From Rhizorhabdus histidinilytica (GTDB taxonomy: Bacteria > Pseudomonadota > Alphaproteobacteria > Sphingomonadales > Sphingomonadaceae): a stretch of DNA of 64,000 bases. The translations under genes and the position numbers were made by a program. Shown here in pieces: positions 14,457 to 23,936 of the stretch. The stretch is taken from NCBI RefSeq assembly GCF_900167915.1, contig NZ_FUYM01000001.1, positions 186,001 to 250,000 on the forward strand, written 5' to 3'. Numbering within the stretch: position 1 is the first letter of the stretch; every line of letters starts with the position of its first letter. The notes below the pieces were generated by a model. It was not told the DNA's origin. It ran no database searches and saw only the letters and a program-made list of their open reading frames with translations.

Positions 14457-16718
14457 TCAGAACTTCACGCTGCCCCGCACGCCCCAGCGCCGCAGTCCCG
14501 GCACCACGGCGGCGCCGTTGGCGAAGCCGAAGTCGAAGGAGGCAGTGTAATATTTCTTGTCGAACAGGTTCTCGACATAACCGACGATGCGGAAGCGGTC
14601 ATTCTCCACGCCGATCCGCAGATTGGCCTTGCCATAGCCCTTCACCTCATAGGGGAAGCGCGGCTGCCCGGTCAGCACCGCGGCGATGTTGTTGACCGTG
14701 GTATAGGCGTCGTCGGTGTAGAAATATTCGCCGCGCACGAACGCGTCGAAATCGCCGGTCAGCGGCACGGTATATTGGGCGAAGGTCGACAGCGTCCATT
14801 CCGGCGCCTTGGGCAGCGGCTTGCCCGACAGGTCGACCGTGCCGAAATTGGTGCGCGCATCGGCGAATTTGTCGAACCGCGCCCTGAGATAGCCGATGTT
14901 CAGCCCGAGCTCGAGCTGGTCGGTCGGCGCCGCGAGCAGTTCGAGCTCGGCGCCCTTGCTGGTCGCGCTCGCCGCATTCGATATGCCGGCATAGTTGATG
15001 ATGTTGCCGTTGGCGTCGCGGCCGATGACGCCCGAGCTCACCTGCACGTTGTTCCAGTCGATGTAGAACAGGGCGAGGTTGGCGCGCAGGCGGTTGTCGA
15101 ACAGGGTGCTCTTCACGCCCACTTCGTAGTTCCACAGGGTCTCCGCGCCGAAGTCGCTGCGCGCGCGTTGCGGATCGAGCTCGAAGCCGCCCGACTTCCA
15201 GCCCTTCGAGGCGCTTGCGTAGAGATTGACGTGGTCCGCCGCCTTATATTTGATCACGAAGCGCGGCGACACGTCGCTGAAGCTGCGGCTGCCCTGCACG
15301 TTCTGGAGCGGGCCGCCGAACTCGATCTGATCCTCGAACCGCTTGATCTTGTCGTGCGAATAGCGGGCGCCCGCGGTCAGCGAGAGTGCGTCGGTGACGT
15401 CGAAGGTCGCTTCGGCGAAGAGCGCCTTGGATGTGATCTTCTGATTGTAGTGCGACAGCTCGATCGGGAAATCCTCGGGCAGGCCGATGTCGTTCTGGAC
15501 ACCCGCCGCGATAAACTCGCCCTCGCGATGCTTGTCCTGCGCATAGACGGCGCCGACGATCCAGTTCAGCCGCTTGTCGCCGACCGACTGAACGCGGAAC
15601 TCCTGCGAGAAGCTCTTGCGCCGTTCATAGTTGAAGCCTTCGCGCAGGAAGTCGACGCTGGAGAAGTCGAGCTCGCCGCTGCGGTCGAACTTGGCGGAGC
15701 CGTAGCCGGTGATGCTGGTGACGCCGACATTCTCGCCGGTCCAGGCGACCCGGCCGACCGCGATATGATATTCATTGTCGACCACCAGCGGCGCATCGTG
15801 CGCATAGTTGCGGCGGTTGTTTGGATAGAAGCCGAGATTGGCGTCGACCGGGCAGGAGAAGGTGACGCCCGGGCAGATCGACTTGATGAAGTCGCTCAGC
15901 ACGCCGGTATGGATCAGGCCGAAATCGTCGTCCTCTTCCCTGGTGTAGTTGTACGACAGGTCGATCGTCAGTGCGTCGGTCGGCGTCGCGCGCAGCGAAA
16001 GGCGCGCCGCCTTGTAGTCGCGGCCGTTGCCGCCGCCGATCGGCGCCTTGTTGTTGAACTCGCCGTTGGAGGTTTCCCATTTGCCGGCGGCGCGGATCGC
16101 GACCATGTCGCTCAGCGGCACGTTGACCATGCCGCCCAGCTCATAGGTGCCGAAGCGGCCCGCCATCACATTGGCCTCGCCGGCGAAGCCCGTCGTGTCG
16201 GGTTTCGCGGTGTTGAGGCTCATCACGCCGCCCGACGCGTTGCGTCCGAAATAGGTGCCCTGCGGCCCGCGCAGCACCTCGATCCGCTCCATGTCGATCA
16301 GGTGCGGGTTGAGCGCGATGTTCGAGATGTTGAAGTCGTCGAGATAGATACCGAACGACGATGCGTTGCCGCCGACGTTGGAGATGCCGCGCAGCGCCAG
16401 GCCAAGCGCGCTGCTCGACACGTTGTTGCCGCTGCGCACCGGGCTGTCGGTGATGAAGACGTTGGGCGTGTTCTGGAAATAGGCGCCGACGTCCTGGATG
16501 TTCGCACGCTGCAGTTCCTGCGTGTTGAACGCGGTCACCGCGACCGGCACGTTCTGGATGCTTTCGCTGCGCCGCTGGGCAGTGACGACGATGTCCTCCA
16601 GCCCCTGATTCTCGCCATCGGCCGCGCTCTGCGCCGATGCCTGGCCACCGATCGCCAGCAGGGCGGCAATCGCGCTGCCGCTGGCCATGCGCAGCATATG
16701 GTTGGTCATCCTTTTCAT
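14457..16718 (-). CDS. TonB-dependent outer-membrane receptor
   Basis: Protein of 753 aa; GAGGGAGG lies eight nt before ATG 16718. The signal peptide ends LLAIGGQASAQ, the TonB-box region is EDIVVTAQRRSESIQ, and the plug contains MERIEVLRGPQGTYFGRNASG. The barrel ends with WGVRGSVKF. It is a separate transcription unit: AT-rich DNA lies upstream (about 16785-16830) and a strong terminator downstream. It is adjacent to the M61 peptidase and the catabolic operon. Ligand unknown. Confidence 0.95.
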   Translation of the reverse strand: MKRMTNHMLRMASGSAIAALLAIGGQASAQSAADGENQGLEDIVVTAQRRSESIQNVPVAVTAFNTQELQRANIQDVGAYFQNTPNVFITDSPVRSGNNVSSSALGLALRGISNVGGNASSFGIYLDDFNISNIALNPHLIDMERIEVLRGPQGTYFGRNASGGVMSLNTAKPDTTGFAGEANVMAGRFGTYELGGMVNVPLSDMVAIRAAGKWETSNGEFNNKAPIGGGNGRDYKAARLSLRATPTDALTIDLSYNYTREEDDDFGLIHTGVLSDFIKSICPGVTFSCPVDANLGFYPNNRRNYAHDAPLVVDNEYHIAVGRVAWTGENVGVTSITGYGSAKFDRSGELDFSSVDFLREGFNYERRKSFSQEFRVQSVGDKRLNWIVGAVYAQDKHREGEFIAAGVQNDIGLPEDFPIELSHYNQKITSKALFAEATFDVTDALSLTAGARYSHDKIKRFEDQIEFGGPLQNVQGSRSFSDVSPRFVIKYKAADHVNLYASASKGWKSGGFELDPQRARSDFGAETLWNYEVGVKSTLFDNRLRANLALFYIDWNNVQVSSGVIGRDANGNIINYAGISNAASATSKGAELELLAAPTDQLELGLNIGYLRARFDKFADARTNFGTVDLSGKPLPKAPEWTLSTFAQYTVPLTGDFDAFVRGEYFYTDDAYTTVNNIAAVLTGQPRFPYEVKGYGKANLRIGVENDRFRIVGYVENLFDKKYYTASFDFGFANGAAVVPGLRRWGVRGSVKF

Positions 16719-16861
16719 TGGTTCAGCCTCCCTCTCATCACCTTATTCAGCATCCATGGGGCGATATCTCGTGACCCTCGGTATCGGTATAATCAGTTTA
16801 TGCTTAAAAGTGTATATGAAATTGAATAGATTTGCGCGAGCCTGAAAATGGCTGGCCGGAG

Positions 16862-18772
16862 CTACCGGCGCGGCGCGAAGATGGCGTCGAGCCGCGCGGG
16901 CGCCGACGGATCGCGCTCCAGCCGCGGATAGCGCAGCCCCATGGTGCAGGCGACCCTGACGTCGCGCACCGCATCGGCGCGCCTGACCGTCAGCGTCAGC
17001 GGGTCCGTGCGTCCCTTGCAGGCCCTGACGGCCTGATCGAGGTGGCCGGGCTCATAGGTCCGGCCGTCGACCGCGAGGATCTGGGTGCCGATTGTCAGCG
17101 CGGCGGCGAAAGCCGGGCCGTCCCATATCACGTCAGTGATGGTGCCGCCCTTGTCCGCCGTCAGGCCGATCGACCAGCTCAGGTCGGTGACGCCGCGCTG
17201 CGTCTCTCCGCTGCGGAAGAAACCGGTCGGCGTGTCGGTATAGACCAGGCGATAGCCGCCGCGCGCCAGCCCGTCGAGCGGCGCGTCGGGTGCGACCTCG
17301 TCGACGCGGTCGTGGAAATAGCGGGCCCAATCCCACGGGGCGATCGCGTTCAATCCCGCCACGACATCGTCGAAGACATAGGGAACCGGCCGATAGGACC
17401 CGTCGTCGATCGAGAAGAAGGCCCGAACGAAATCGTCGAGGCTGCGCTTGCCGCCCGACAGCGCGCGGATTCGCGTGTCGACGTCGAGCCAGATAAGCTG
17501 TCCTTCGAGATAATAGTCGGCGCCCCGCTGCCAGTTGGGCCAGGGCTGCGCGCCTTCGGCGTAGATCGAATGATTGGTGGTATCGAGCAGCGGGCGCCAT
17601 TGCCGGCCGGTCCGGTTCTGCATCGTCGCGGCGCTCAGCGCGAAATTGTCGAGCCCTTCCTGCAGGCTGTGCAGTCCCGAACGCACGGACAGCACGGCAC
17701 CGAGATAGCGCGTCAGCCCTTCATAGACCCACAGCAGGCTGTTCTGCATCGGCGTGTCGAGCGTAGGGGTCAGCAGGTCCGCGCCGCGACGGAACTTGCC
17801 GTTCCAGCTATGGACGAATTCGTGCGGCAGCAGTTCCCGGCTCGGCGCGGTGCCGGCCCAGTCGGTGAAATAGTCGGGGACCGTGAAATTCTCGCTCGAC
17901 CGGCTGTGCTCGGCGCCGAGGCTGCCGATCCTCTCGGTCAGGCCGAGCAGGAAGTCATAATGGTCGTAGTGGCGCGATCCGAACAGCTTGAGGCTCTGGT
18001 CGACCAGCCGGCGATGCGCTTCGATCTGCGCAGGGGTGGCGGCGAGCAACTCGGGCCGGTCGGCGAAGACCGCCAGCCCGACCGGAGCCTTCGATTCTTC
18101 GAGCTTGTAGCGCGCGGAATAGCGGCCGGCGAGGATCGGCGAATCGACCAGCGTCTCATAATCGACCGGCTTGAAGCGGATCACGCCGTCGGCGACGCTG
18201 TCGGTTGTGAGCGCGGTGGCGAACTGCCAGGCGTCGGGCAGGCGGACCGATGCCTGCACCGTCATCCGGCGCGAGGGGTAGCCCGCCGGATAGGGCGCCA
18301 GCGATGTCCATTGCAGGTCGATCATCGCCGGGCTGACCTCGATCCGGCCCATCTTCGGATCGGTCGGGGAGAGATATTGGAAGCCGAGCTCGATCGTGTC
18401 CGTTCCTTCCGGCACGTCGATATGGATCGCGTGCATCATGACCGGGTCGCGCTTCCAGCCGATCCGGGTGCCTTCGGCATGCACGGTCAGTCCGGCGATC
18501 CGCGCGATCGGTCCCGATGGGGCATGGTGGCCCGGCACCCAGCGCGGGAAATAGATCGTCATCGGCCCGGGGCCCGTCACGGGCAAGGTCATCGTCCCGC
18601 GCAGGATCGCGCGGGAGACGTCGCGCGCGTCGATCGCCAGCCGGATGACGCCGGGATAATCGGCATCGCGCAATGGCATGCCGGCCTGTAGCGACCCCAT
18701 GCCCTGGCCCTGCGCCGCATGCGGCGCGAGGACGAGAAGTGCGGCACACGCCGCCGCAACCTTGCCGATCAT
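16862..18772 (-). CDS. Exported M61-family metallopeptidase with PDZ domain
   Basis: Protein of 636 aa with signal peptide (CAALLVLAPHAAQG). The zinc motif HEFVHSWN has His317 and His321, and the third ligand is expected in VYEGLTRYLG. The N-terminal beta domain contains IYFPRWVPGHH, typical of M61 glycyl aminopeptidases, and a C-terminal PDZ module is seen around GGTITDVIWDGPAFAAAL. Members act in the periplasm on peptides with N-terminal Gly or Ala. It starts after 228 bp of non-coding DNA with its own AT-rich region, so it is probably not part of the upstream operon. A catabolic role is not evident. Confidence 0.93.
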   Translation of the reverse strand: MIGKVAAACAALLVLAPHAAQGQGMGSLQAGMPLRDADYPGVIRLAIDARDVSRAILRGTMTLPVTGPGPMTIYFPRWVPGHHAPSGPIARIAGLTVHAEGTRIGWKRDPVMMHAIHIDVPEGTDTIELGFQYLSPTDPKMGRIEVSPAMIDLQWTSLAPYPAGYPSRRMTVQASVRLPDAWQFATALTTDSVADGVIRFKPVDYETLVDSPILAGRYSARYKLEESKAPVGLAVFADRPELLAATPAQIEAHRRLVDQSLKLFGSRHYDHYDFLLGLTERIGSLGAEHSRSSENFTVPDYFTDWAGTAPSRELLPHEFVHSWNGKFRRGADLLTPTLDTPMQNSLLWVYEGLTRYLGAVLSVRSGLHSLQEGLDNFALSAATMQNRTGRQWRPLLDTTNHSIYAEGAQPWPNWQRGADYYLEGQLIWLDVDTRIRALSGGKRSLDDFVRAFFSIDDGSYRPVPYVFDDVVAGLNAIAPWDWARYFHDRVDEVAPDAPLDGLARGGYRLVYTDTPTGFFRSGETQRGVTDLSWSIGLTADKGGTITDVIWDGPAFAAALTIGTQILAVDGRTYEPGHLDQAVRACKGRTDPLTLTVRRADAVRDVRVACTMGLRYPRLERDPSAPARLDAIFAPRR

Positions 18773-18825
18773 CGAACTTCCTCCCCCCGTCGATACCGGC
18801 CGACTCCGGTATTAATCTATATTAT

Positions 18826-18835
18826 ATCATATGAT
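18826..18835. promoter_or_regulatory. Palindrome ATCATATGAT in AT-rich leader of the M61 gene
   Basis: A perfect 10-bp palindrome lies in a 40-bp AT-rich stretch (18810-18850) about 55 bp before the peptidase start. It resembles the core of the palindrome at 13616-13627 (TCATATGA) but not the whole 21-bp box. It may be only the promoter. Confidence 0.3.
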
Positions 18836-19000
18836 TTTGTATGTTTATCAAGTCGATTGATCGGCGGTATCTTCGGCGGAAAGGAAAGCGCGCGAGGTCT
18901 GGGGAGGGGGCGTCGGCCTTCACGAGCGAGCGAGGGGCGTACCGCCAAGGTCGGCCCTGCCCGCCGGCAACCGGATCGGGGGCCGGTATGGCGGGCCCGT

Positions 19001-20146
19001 TCAGAGCTCGCCGAAGCGGTCGCGTACCCAGTCGGCGATGTAGCTTTTGACAGGCTCCATACTGTCAGCGCTGCAATGCTCGACGCCGCCTTCGCGCTCA
19101 GTGAACAGCTTGAGTTCGACACGAGGGCTGTTGATCGCCTGGTCGCGGCTCTGATGGGCATATTCGCGCGGGATCTGCCGATCGTTCGCGCCGTGGGTGA
19201 TCAGGAAGGGCACGGTCATGTTCTGCATATGCCCGTTGAGCGTCACCTTGGGCATCAGCGCCATGAAGCTGTCCATGTCCGGCTGGCCCCAGACCCACAT
19301 GACATGCTCCCAATAATGGGGCACCGGATTCTCGCCCTCGTTCTTCAGCCGGCGCGACTGGAGCCCGCCCCAGTCATGGTTGCCGCCCCAGGCGACGCAC
19401 AGCTTGAAGCGCTTCTCGTAGATCGCGGCGCGCGGCGCATAATAGCCGCCGAGCGACCAGCCCATCATCCCGATCCGGTCCCTGTCGACGTCGGTGCGCG
19501 TCTCGAGAGCGTCGATGGCGGCCCCCGCCCAGCGCTCGGTGTCGTGGATCGCGGGCAGGCCGTTGAGGCGCAGCGCCTCCCCGACGCCGGGCTGGTCGAC
19601 CGCGAGCACCGAGATGCCGCGCCTGGCGAAGGTGTCGCCGATCGACAGGGCGATCATCTCCTTGACGCTGTCGAGGCCGTTGCAGAACACCATCGTCGGA
19701 CGCGGCCCTTCGCCCTCTCCGGGGATGAACAGGCCCGGGAAGCTCGATCCTTCGAACGGGATGTCGATCCGTTCCCAGCCGAGCCCGGAGGCGTCGATCG
19801 CGCGCTGCATGGTGTCGAGCATGGTGCGGTACATCCGCTTGCGCGGCGCATAGTCGCGCGCCTGCATGCGTTCGGCGGTCATGTAATAGGCGGTCGCGCG
19901 CCGATATTTCTCCCCGGCGCTCAGTGCGTTCCCGGCCGCCTCGCATTCCTCGCCCAGCTCCACCAGCCGGTCCGCCATCCGGCCCCAGCTATCGAAGAAG
20001 GCCGCGGTTCCCTTGTCGGCGCCCTCGCGCGCGATCTCGCGCACCTCGTCATTGGCCTTGTCGATCTCCCCCATCGCCGCGCCCATGCACAGGCAGATGT
20101 TGACGCTGAGGTTCCAGACGTAGTTTCCGGGAAATGGTTCGTACAT
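19001..20146 (-). CDS. Alpha/beta hydrolase of the 2,6-dihydroxypseudooxynicotine hydrolase/FrsA-like type
   Basis: Protein of 381 aa; ATG 20146 is four nt after AAGGAGG, a second ATG lies immediately before it. An N-terminal helical region (to about residue 125) precedes the hydrolase core with GWSLGG (Ser231), THGANDRQIP (Asp322) and GGVEHCSAD (His357). The long helical cap and the length match the family that contains 2,6-dihydroxypseudooxynicotine hydrolase, which breaks a C-C bond without a metal. As the last gene of a nine-gene run that encodes ring hydroxylation and cleavage, C-C hydrolysis of a pathway intermediate is a reasonable assignment. Confidence 0.88.
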   Translation of the reverse strand: MYEPFPGNYVWNLSVNICLCMGAAMGEIDKANDEVREIAREGADKGTAAFFDSWGRMADRLVELGEECEAAGNALSAGEKYRRATAYYMTAERMQARDYAPRKRMYRTMLDTMQRAIDASGLGWERIDIPFEGSSFPGLFIPGEGEGPRPTMVFCNGLDSVKEMIALSIGDTFARRGISVLAVDQPGVGEALRLNGLPAIHDTERWAGAAIDALETRTDVDRDRIGMMGWSLGGYYAPRAAIYEKRFKLCVAWGGNHDWGGLQSRRLKNEGENPVPHYWEHVMWVWGQPDMDSFMALMPKVTLNGHMQNMTVPFLITHGANDRQIPREYAHQSRDQAINSPRVELKLFTEREGGVEHCSADSMEPVKSYIADWVRDRFGEL

Positions 20147-20156
20147 CATACCTCCT

Positions 20157-21194
20157 TCAGGCGGGTTCGGATGGTTGCGCGGCCTCGTTGGCGACGAGCC
20201 GTGCATAGATGCGGCGGGCGCGGGTCGAGCCGTTGTCGATGGCGAGCAGAGCGGGCCTGAGGTCGAACAGGTCGGCGTCGCCCAGCGCCCGCTGCTGCGC
20301 CTCGATCATCGGCTTGTCCTCCTGTTCGAAGGCCACGCGCAGACCCGCCGCCATCGCGGCGTTGTAGGCGGGGTCGTCGGTGCGGTAGTTGCGCGAGTTG
20401 CAGTAGAAATAATGCGTCGTCGCCGCGGTCTCCGGCGTCATGACGTGCGCGTTCCAGGTGTCGATCCCTTCTTCCCGCGGCCGGCCCATCGGCGTCGCCC
20501 CGGTGCGCAGGATCATCACCCCGTCCGGGTGCCACAGCACCTCGGTCCACATGTCGGTGTCGATCATCGGATCGGGCATTTCCGGGCGGAAGATCGGGAT
20601 CGCCGGCTCGCCGCTCGCTAGCCACTGGACGAACACCGCATCGCCGCGCTCCTCGACATGCGCGCGGGTCCGGGTGATCGATCCGCCGCCCAGCGTCGCG
20701 GGGTGCAGATAATCGGCATGCGACAGGTCGAGGATATTGTCCTCGAGCAGTTTGTGGCTGGCGGCCGTGTACATATAGCCTTTGCTGAACGCATGCTCGC
20801 CCGCCGTGTCGACGAAGGCCATGTCCGGAATCGCGGCGGCGTCGGCGCGGTCGGGATCGCCGGTCCACACCCACAGGATGCGGTGCCGCTCGACGCAGGG
20901 GTAGGTGCGGATCGCCAGCGCGCCGGTGATCGCGCCGTGCGGGTTGTCGATGCACCGTCCCGATGCGCCGTCGAACGTCAGCCCATGATAGCCGCAACGG
21001 ACAGTCGCACCCCGGGTCCGGCCCATGTGCAGCGGAGCGAGGCGATGCGGACAGCGGTCGGCGACGGCGAACAGCGACTCCCCGTCGCGCCAGAACAGGA
21101 TCGCCTCGCCGACGATCGTGCGGGCGAGCGGGGCGCCCTCGGCCAATTCGTCGGCCCAACCCGCAAAATACCAGCAGTTCCGCAGGAAGCTCAT
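20157..21194 (-). CDS. Rieske non-haem iron oxygenase, VanA/DdmC-like (second of three)
   Basis: Protein of 345 aa starting MSFLRNCWYFAGW; an open frame continues upstream but the ATGA overlap with the SMP-30 gene fixes the start. Rieske ligands are Cys48, His50, Cys67 and His70; the iron site is DLSHADYLHPATLG. It is clearly paralogous to the products at 1727 and 23936 yet distant enough that separate substrates are likely. Predicted reaction: O-demethylation or hydroxylation of an aromatic substrate. The stop codon overlaps the ribosome binding site of the next gene. No reductase is encoded nearby. Confidence 0.93.
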   Translation of the reverse strand: MSFLRNCWYFAGWADELAEGAPLARTIVGEAILFWRDGESLFAVADRCPHRLAPLHMGRTRGATVRCGYHGLTFDGASGRCIDNPHGAITGALAIRTYPCVERHRILWVWTGDPDRADAAAIPDMAFVDTAGEHAFSKGYMYTAASHKLLEDNILDLSHADYLHPATLGGGSITRTRAHVEERGDAVFVQWLASGEPAIPIFRPEMPDPMIDTDMWTEVLWHPDGVMILRTGATPMGRPREEGIDTWNAHVMTPETAATTHYFYCNSRNYRTDDPAYNAAMAAGLRVAFEQEDKPMIEAQQRALGDADLFDLRPALLAIDNGSTRARRIYARLVANEAAQPSEPA

Positions 21195-22228
21195 CGCGTG
21201 CCCTCTGTCCAATGGACCATCGGCAGGCCCGCGACCGGGCTGTTGAAGGCCGGTATCCGGGTTGCGCGCAGGCCGCCAAGATAGACGGTCCCGAGGTCGG
21301 GGCCGCCGAAGGTGATGCTGGCGAGCCAGGGGCAGATGCGCCCGCCGCACGCCATCAGCGTGTCGAACGCGACCGGCTTGCCGGAAGCGAACTCCGCTTC
21401 GAAACGGGCTGTCGCCTGCGGATCGCCATCGTTGAGCAGTTCGAGGAGATCGCCCTCCGGGGTGATCGCCACCAGCCGGTCGGCGAAGATCATCGTCGCC
21501 CAGAGATTGCCGAAGGCGTCGAAGGCGATACCGTCGATCACGCCGTCGCCCAGGTTCGACGGGCCGTAGACCTCCCGGTCGGTCAGCGATCCGTCGGGCT
21601 GCACCCGCAGGCGCGAGACCCGCTTGCCGGTGGTCTCCGCGACGTAGAGCCATTCCTCCCTGGCATCGAGGCGGATCTCGTTGGTGAAGTGGAAGCCGTC
21701 GGCGACGATGCGGATGCCGCGTTCGTCGAGCAAGCAGATGCAGCCGTCCGCGAGCGTCGGCGTTATGGCGTCGCTCCATGGATTGACCTGGGTCGACACG
21801 GTGATCCACAGCCTGTCGCGGCTGTCGCGCAGCACGAAATTGACCTTGCCCAGCGGCTTTCCGTCGAGGCTGTCCGCCAGCACGCGGGTCCTGCCGTCGC
21901 GCGTCATCAGCTCCAGCCGGTCGGTGCCGAAGTTGGAGATCAGGATGTCGCCGTTGCGGGCGAAGGCGAGGCCGTTGGGCAGCGTGCCGCCGAGCAGGCT
22001 CCCGGCCGCATCGGCGGTGATGTCGAAATGCGGGTCCGCCTGCTGGACGACGAGCCGCTGCGAGCCGTCGGCGTCGATCCGCATCACCCCGCCGCGCGCA
22101 TCGGCGCTCCACAAGGTGCCGTCGGGTTCGGCGAGGATGCATTCGGGGCGCTGCAGGTCGCGGCCGACATAGCGGATCGCGGCCGGGTCGACGCGCCAGT
22201 CGCGCAAGGGGTTGTCGGGTCGCGCCAT
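21191..22228 (-). CDS. SMP-30/gluconolactonase family lactonase
   Basis: Protein of 345 aa folding as a six-bladed beta-propeller by its repeated WSADARGGVMRI, LWITVSTQVNPW, GIAFDAFGNLWATMIF motifs. The metal-site Glu is expected in PECILAEPDG and the Asp in DGIAFDAFGNLW. Family members hydrolyse sugar or aromatic-derived lactones with Ca2+ or Zn2+. It overlaps the downstream Rieske gene by four bases and follows the cyclase-family gene by two, so it is a core member of the operon. Opening a lactone made after ring oxidation would fit. Confidence 0.88.
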   Translation of the reverse strand: MARPDNPLRDWRVDPAAIRYVGRDLQRPECILAEPDGTLWSADARGGVMRIDADGSQRLVVQQADPHFDITADAAGSLLGGTLPNGLAFARNGDILISNFGTDRLELMTRDGRTRVLADSLDGKPLGKVNFVLRDSRDRLWITVSTQVNPWSDAITPTLADGCICLLDERGIRIVADGFHFTNEIRLDAREEWLYVAETTGKRVSRLRVQPDGSLTDREVYGPSNLGDGVIDGIAFDAFGNLWATMIFADRLVAITPEGDLLELLNDGDPQATARFEAEFASGKPVAFDTLMACGGRICPWLASITFGGPDLGTVYLGGLRATRIPAFNSPVAGLPMVHWTEGTR

Positions 22229-22230
22229 CC

Positions 22231-23007
22231 TCAGTCCTCGATGATCGCCACGGCGCGTGTCCACCCGGCGGAGGCGGCACGGATCTTCATCGGAAAGCAG
22301 GCGATGGTGAAGCCTGTCGCCGGGAGCGCTTCCAGATTGTGGAGCTTCTCCAGGTGGCAATAGCCGATGTCGCGGCCGGCCTTGTGTCCTTCCCAGATCA
22401 GACCGGCATCGCCGGTCGCGAGGTATTTCTCGCGGGTGTGAACGAACGGCGCGTCCCAGCTCCAGCCATCGGTACCGGTCAGCCGCACGCCGCGTTCGAG
22501 CAGGTAGATGGTCGCCTCATAGCCCATGCCGCAGCCGGAGGTGACATAGTCGTCCCGGCCGTAGCGCTGCCCGGCCGCCGTGTTGACGACGACGATCTCC
22601 AGCGGCGACAACCGATGGCCGATCCGCTCCAGCTCGGCCTCGACGTCGGCCGCGGTCACGACGTAGCCGTCCTCGAAATGGCGGAAGTCGAGCTTGACGC
22701 CGGGCTGGAAGCACCAGTCGAGCGGCACCTCGTCGATGGTGATCGCGCGCTCGCCTTTGTTCATGGTCGAGGCGAAATGATAGGGCGCGTCGAGATGGGT
22801 GCCATTGTGGGTGATCAGCTCGATCTTCTCAATCGCCCAGGCCTCCCCGTCGGGCAGGTCCTCGGGCGCTAGACCGGGGAAGAAGCCAGCCAGCGCCGGG
22901 ACCGACATCTTGTGGTCGATATAGTCGATCTTCGGCCGGAACGGCGGCGGATCGGAGATCACGTCGTTTTCGAGATAGATGGAGAGGTCGATGATCCGTC
23001 GCGCCAT
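22231..23007 (-). CDS. Cyclase-family (kynurenine formamidase-like) metal hydrolase
   Basis: Protein of 258 aa with the family signature HNGTHLDAPYH (His-x-Gly-Thr-His-x-Asp-x-Pro-x-His) that binds divalent metal. Family members hydrolyse N-formylkynurenine, isatin or similar amides and lactones. The neighbours show no other tryptophan-pathway enzyme, so kynB itself is not supported. Gaps to both neighbours are two nt. It may open an amide or enol-lactone intermediate produced by the dioxygenases. Confidence 0.9.
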   Translation of the reverse strand: MARRIIDLSIYLENDVISDPPPFRPKIDYIDHKMSVPALAGFFPGLAPEDLPDGEAWAIEKIELITHNGTHLDAPYHFASTMNKGERAITIDEVPLDWCFQPGVKLDFRHFEDGYVVTAADVEAELERIGHRLSPLEIVVVNTAAGQRYGRDDYVTSGCGMGYEATIYLLERGVRLTGTDGWSWDAPFVHTREKYLATGDAGLIWEGHKAGRDIGYCHLEKLHNLEALPATGFTIACFPMKIRAASAGWTRAVAIIED

Positions 23008-23009
23008 GG

Positions 23010-23936
23010 TCAGAACTCCACCCGGTCACCGCCCTTGAGGCCGAGGATCTCGCGCGCTTCCGCGGGGGTGGCGGGTTCGTGCCCCATCTCCGCCAGGATG
23101 CGCCTGATCTTCTCGACCTGCTGGGCGTTGGAGGCGGCGAGCACGCCGCGCTCGATGAACAGGCTGTCCTCCAGCCCGACGCGGACATGCCCGCCGAGCA
23201 AGGCGGCCTGGGTCAGGAACGGCATCTGGTGCCGGCCGGCGGCGAGCACCGACCATTGGTAGCTGTCCTTGCCGAACAGCCGGTCGCAGGTCTGCTTCAT
23301 GAACATGAGGTTGTCGAGGTCGGCGCCGATCCCGCCGAGGATGCCGAACACCATCTGCACGAAGAAGCCGGGCTTGATCAGGCCGCGATCGAGGAAGTGG
23401 GCGAGGTTGTAGAGATGACCGACATCGTAGCATTCATGCTCGAAACGGGTGCCCGCGTCCGACAGCGTCTCCAGGATATAGGCGATGTCGCGGAAGGTGT
23501 TGCGGAAGATATAGTCGTCGGAGTTCCGTACATAGGCTTCTTCCCAGTCGTGCTTCCACGACGATATCCGCCGCGCGGCCGGGAAGAAGGCGAAGTTGAT
23601 CGATCCCATGTTGAGCGAGCAGAGCTCGGGCTTGAACCTTGCCGCCGCCGCCAGCCGCTCGGCCACCGTCATCGTGATAGCGCCGCCGGTGGTGATGTTG
23701 ACGACGGCGTCGGTCGCCTGGCGGATGACAGGCAGGAAGCGGCCATAGACGTCGGGGTCGCCGGTCGGCCGGCCGTCTTCCGGCATGCGGGCGTGGAGGT
23801 GGAGGATCGCGGCGCCCGCCTCGGCTGCGGCGATCGACTGGTCCGCGATCTGCTCGGGCGTGATCGGCAGCGCGTCCGACATGGTCGGGACATGCGCGCT
23901 GCCCGTCACCGCGCAGGATATGATGATCTTCGCCAT
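23010..23936 (-). CDS. BKACE (DUF849, 3-keto-5-aminohexanoate cleavage enzyme) family protein
   Basis: Protein of 308 aa. The TIM-barrel starts IIISCAVTGSAHVPTMSD, with the Zn-binding LHLHARMPEDGRPTGD and NITTGGA, and ends before EILGLKGGD. These enzymes condense a beta-keto acid with acetyl-CoA and split it to acetoacetate and a new acyl-CoA. Here one may process the beta-keto acid left after ring cleavage, linking the route to central metabolism. It overlaps the upstream Rieske stop by one base (TAATG). Which of the known BKACE substrate classes applies cannot be told without modelling. Confidence 0.92.
   Translation of the reverse strand: MAKIIISCAVTGSAHVPTMSDALPITPEQIADQSIAAAEAGAAILHLHARMPEDGRPTGDPDVYGRFLPVIRQATDAVVNITTGGAITMTVAERLAAAARFKPELCSLNMGSINFAFFPAARRISSWKHDWEEAYVRNSDDYIFRNTFRDIAYILETLSDAGTRFEHECYDVGHLYNLAHFLDRGLIKPGFFVQMVFGILGGIGADLDNLMFMKQTCDRLFGKDSYQWSVLAAGRHQMPFLTQAALLGGHVRVGLEDSLFIERGVLAASNAQQVEKIRRILAEMGHEPATPAEAREILGLKGGDRVEF

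Noticed and set aside
14403-16829. 808-codon open frame on the + strand opposite the TonB receptor
   Set aside because: It is antisense to a receptor with signal peptide, plug and barrel; its translation is Arg/Val/Ala-rich low-complexity typical of high-GC shadow frames, with no domain.
16780-16830. Fourth copy of the 21-bp AT-rich box before the receptor at 14457
   Set aside because: Only about half the positions match beyond the initial CATATA; shared promoter composition explains it.
20157-22280. Rieske gene read as a 707-residue fusion protein
   Set aside because: The upstream 360 codons are the wrong frame of the SMP-30 gene; the ATGA overlap at 21194 and the conserved MSFLRNCWY start show where the oxygenase begins.
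22231-23007. Kynurenine formamidase (kynB) and a full kynurenine pathway
   Set aside because: The cyclase-family motif is present, but no tryptophan dioxygenase or definite kynureninase is encoded, and the operon context is aromatic demethylation and cleavage.
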